A stretch of 64,000 nt of DNA from Callaeas wilsoni (lineage: Eukaryota > Chordata > Aves > Passeriformes > Callaeidae). Within the stretch, counting starts at the first letter, position 1. Each line of letters begins with the position of its first letter. Below the pieces are notes generated by a model, which did not search any database, had not been told where the DNA came from, and was given only the letters and a program-made list of their open reading frames with translations. Location: contig VWPU01009679.1 of NCBI GenBank assembly GCA_013398955.1, positions 1-64,000 of the forward strand, written 5' to 3'. Of the stretch, positions 63,665-64,000 are shown piece by piece. The translations under genes and the position numbers were made by a program.

Positions 63665-63812
63665 GTAGGGAAATTTAGGAGGTCTCTAGTCCAATTTCCT
63701 ACACAAAGTAAAGTCAGCCATGAGGTCAGGTAAGGTTCTGGGCTCTGGGCTTTACCCAGTCTTGTTTTGAAAATCTCCACAGATGGAGATGCCACCAAGA
63801 TTTATGTAATTT
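63665..63812 (-). mobile_element. CR1-type fragment, old and diverged, antisense
   Basis: On the plus strand, GGAGGTCTCTAGTCCAATTTCC is followed by AGTCAGCCATGAGGTCAG, GGGCTTTACCCAGTCTTGTT and TTGAAAATCTCCACAGATGGAG. This corresponds to the reverse complement of a CR1 tail and ORF2 end. The terminal repeats are not visible and the boundaries are approximate. Older than the 26.1 kb copy judging by decay. Confidence 0.8.
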
Positions 63813-64000
63813 CGTTGAAGTTAGACCAAAGAAGAATTATGGAAATAGGTTTAATTTTTTGGCAATTCAAAGCATATTGATATACATTTGAATTTGCAGG
63901 AGATGATTGGAAAAGCAGAAAACAAACATTCTCACATCTAACATCTGCCACAGTAGTATCTTCTTTATAACAGGAGTGAACGGTGCTACACAGAAGCCTT
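63813..64000. other. Window end, no gene seen
   Basis: Plain AT-rich DNA with nothing recognisable up to the window edge. Confidence 0.7.

Noticed and set aside
1..64000. CRISPR array, operon or other prokaryote-type system
   Set aside because: No regularly spaced repeats, no dense coding and no prokaryotic signals. The repeat content is that of a bird genome.

Overview
This window looks like non-coding chromosomal DNA from a bird, either intergenic or deep inside a large intron. The main evidence is eight fragments of CR1 (chicken repeat 1) non-LTR retrotransposons; the clearest ends carry the typical tandem ATTCTATG-type 3' terminus. Two LTR fragments of an endogenous retrovirus family that I recognise as common in birds support the same reading. 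The sequence is AT-rich and CpG-poor, and it has many A-, T- and pyrimidine-rich simple repeats. I could not determine the species.

I found no host protein-coding gene, tRNA, rRNA or recognisable small RNA. Open frames are short (no more than about 156 codons). The best-explained ones are sense or antisense readings of CR1, LTR or microsatellite DNA. The only recognisable protein remnants are the reverse transcriptase end of a CR1 ORF2 (26216-27090, minus strand, frameshifted at the catalytic motif) and the last part of CR1 ORF2 at 18.1-18.3 kb (plus strand, normal stop lost).

Layout: 0-2.2 kb is unremarkable AT-rich DNA. A polypyrimidine microsatellite containing the only ambiguous base follows (2184-2390). 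2.4-16.6 kb is mostly unannotatable, with a TTAAGG-like telomere-resembling run, a 19-bp palindrome and a candidate regulatory cluster at 13.4-13.7 kb. 16.6-18.4 kb holds two CR1 ends in opposite orientation. 18.4-26.1 kb is featureless except for low-complexity tracts. 26.1-27.9 kb is the densest repeat block, with the longest CR1 and a 5'-truncated LTR. CR1 pieces recur at 31.3, 37.5, 53.0, 54.0 and 63.7 kb. A near-complete solo LTR lies at 58.5-59.1 kb.

Between the repeats are several stretches whose motif content (homeodomain TAAT cores, SOX/POU-like sites, E-boxes, exact inverted or direct repeats) resembles vertebrate conserved non-coding enhancers: 13.4-13.7, 40.06-40.35, 41.9-42.2, 45.6-45.7, 56.4-56.8, 58.25-58.33 and 63.0-63.3 kb. 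These are inferences that only cross-species alignment can settle. I see no new multi-gene system. The oddest local structures are two perfect 11-bp-stem hairpins, a 12-bp direct repeat around a G9A11 insert, and a 14-bp perfect palindrome of TAAT cores.
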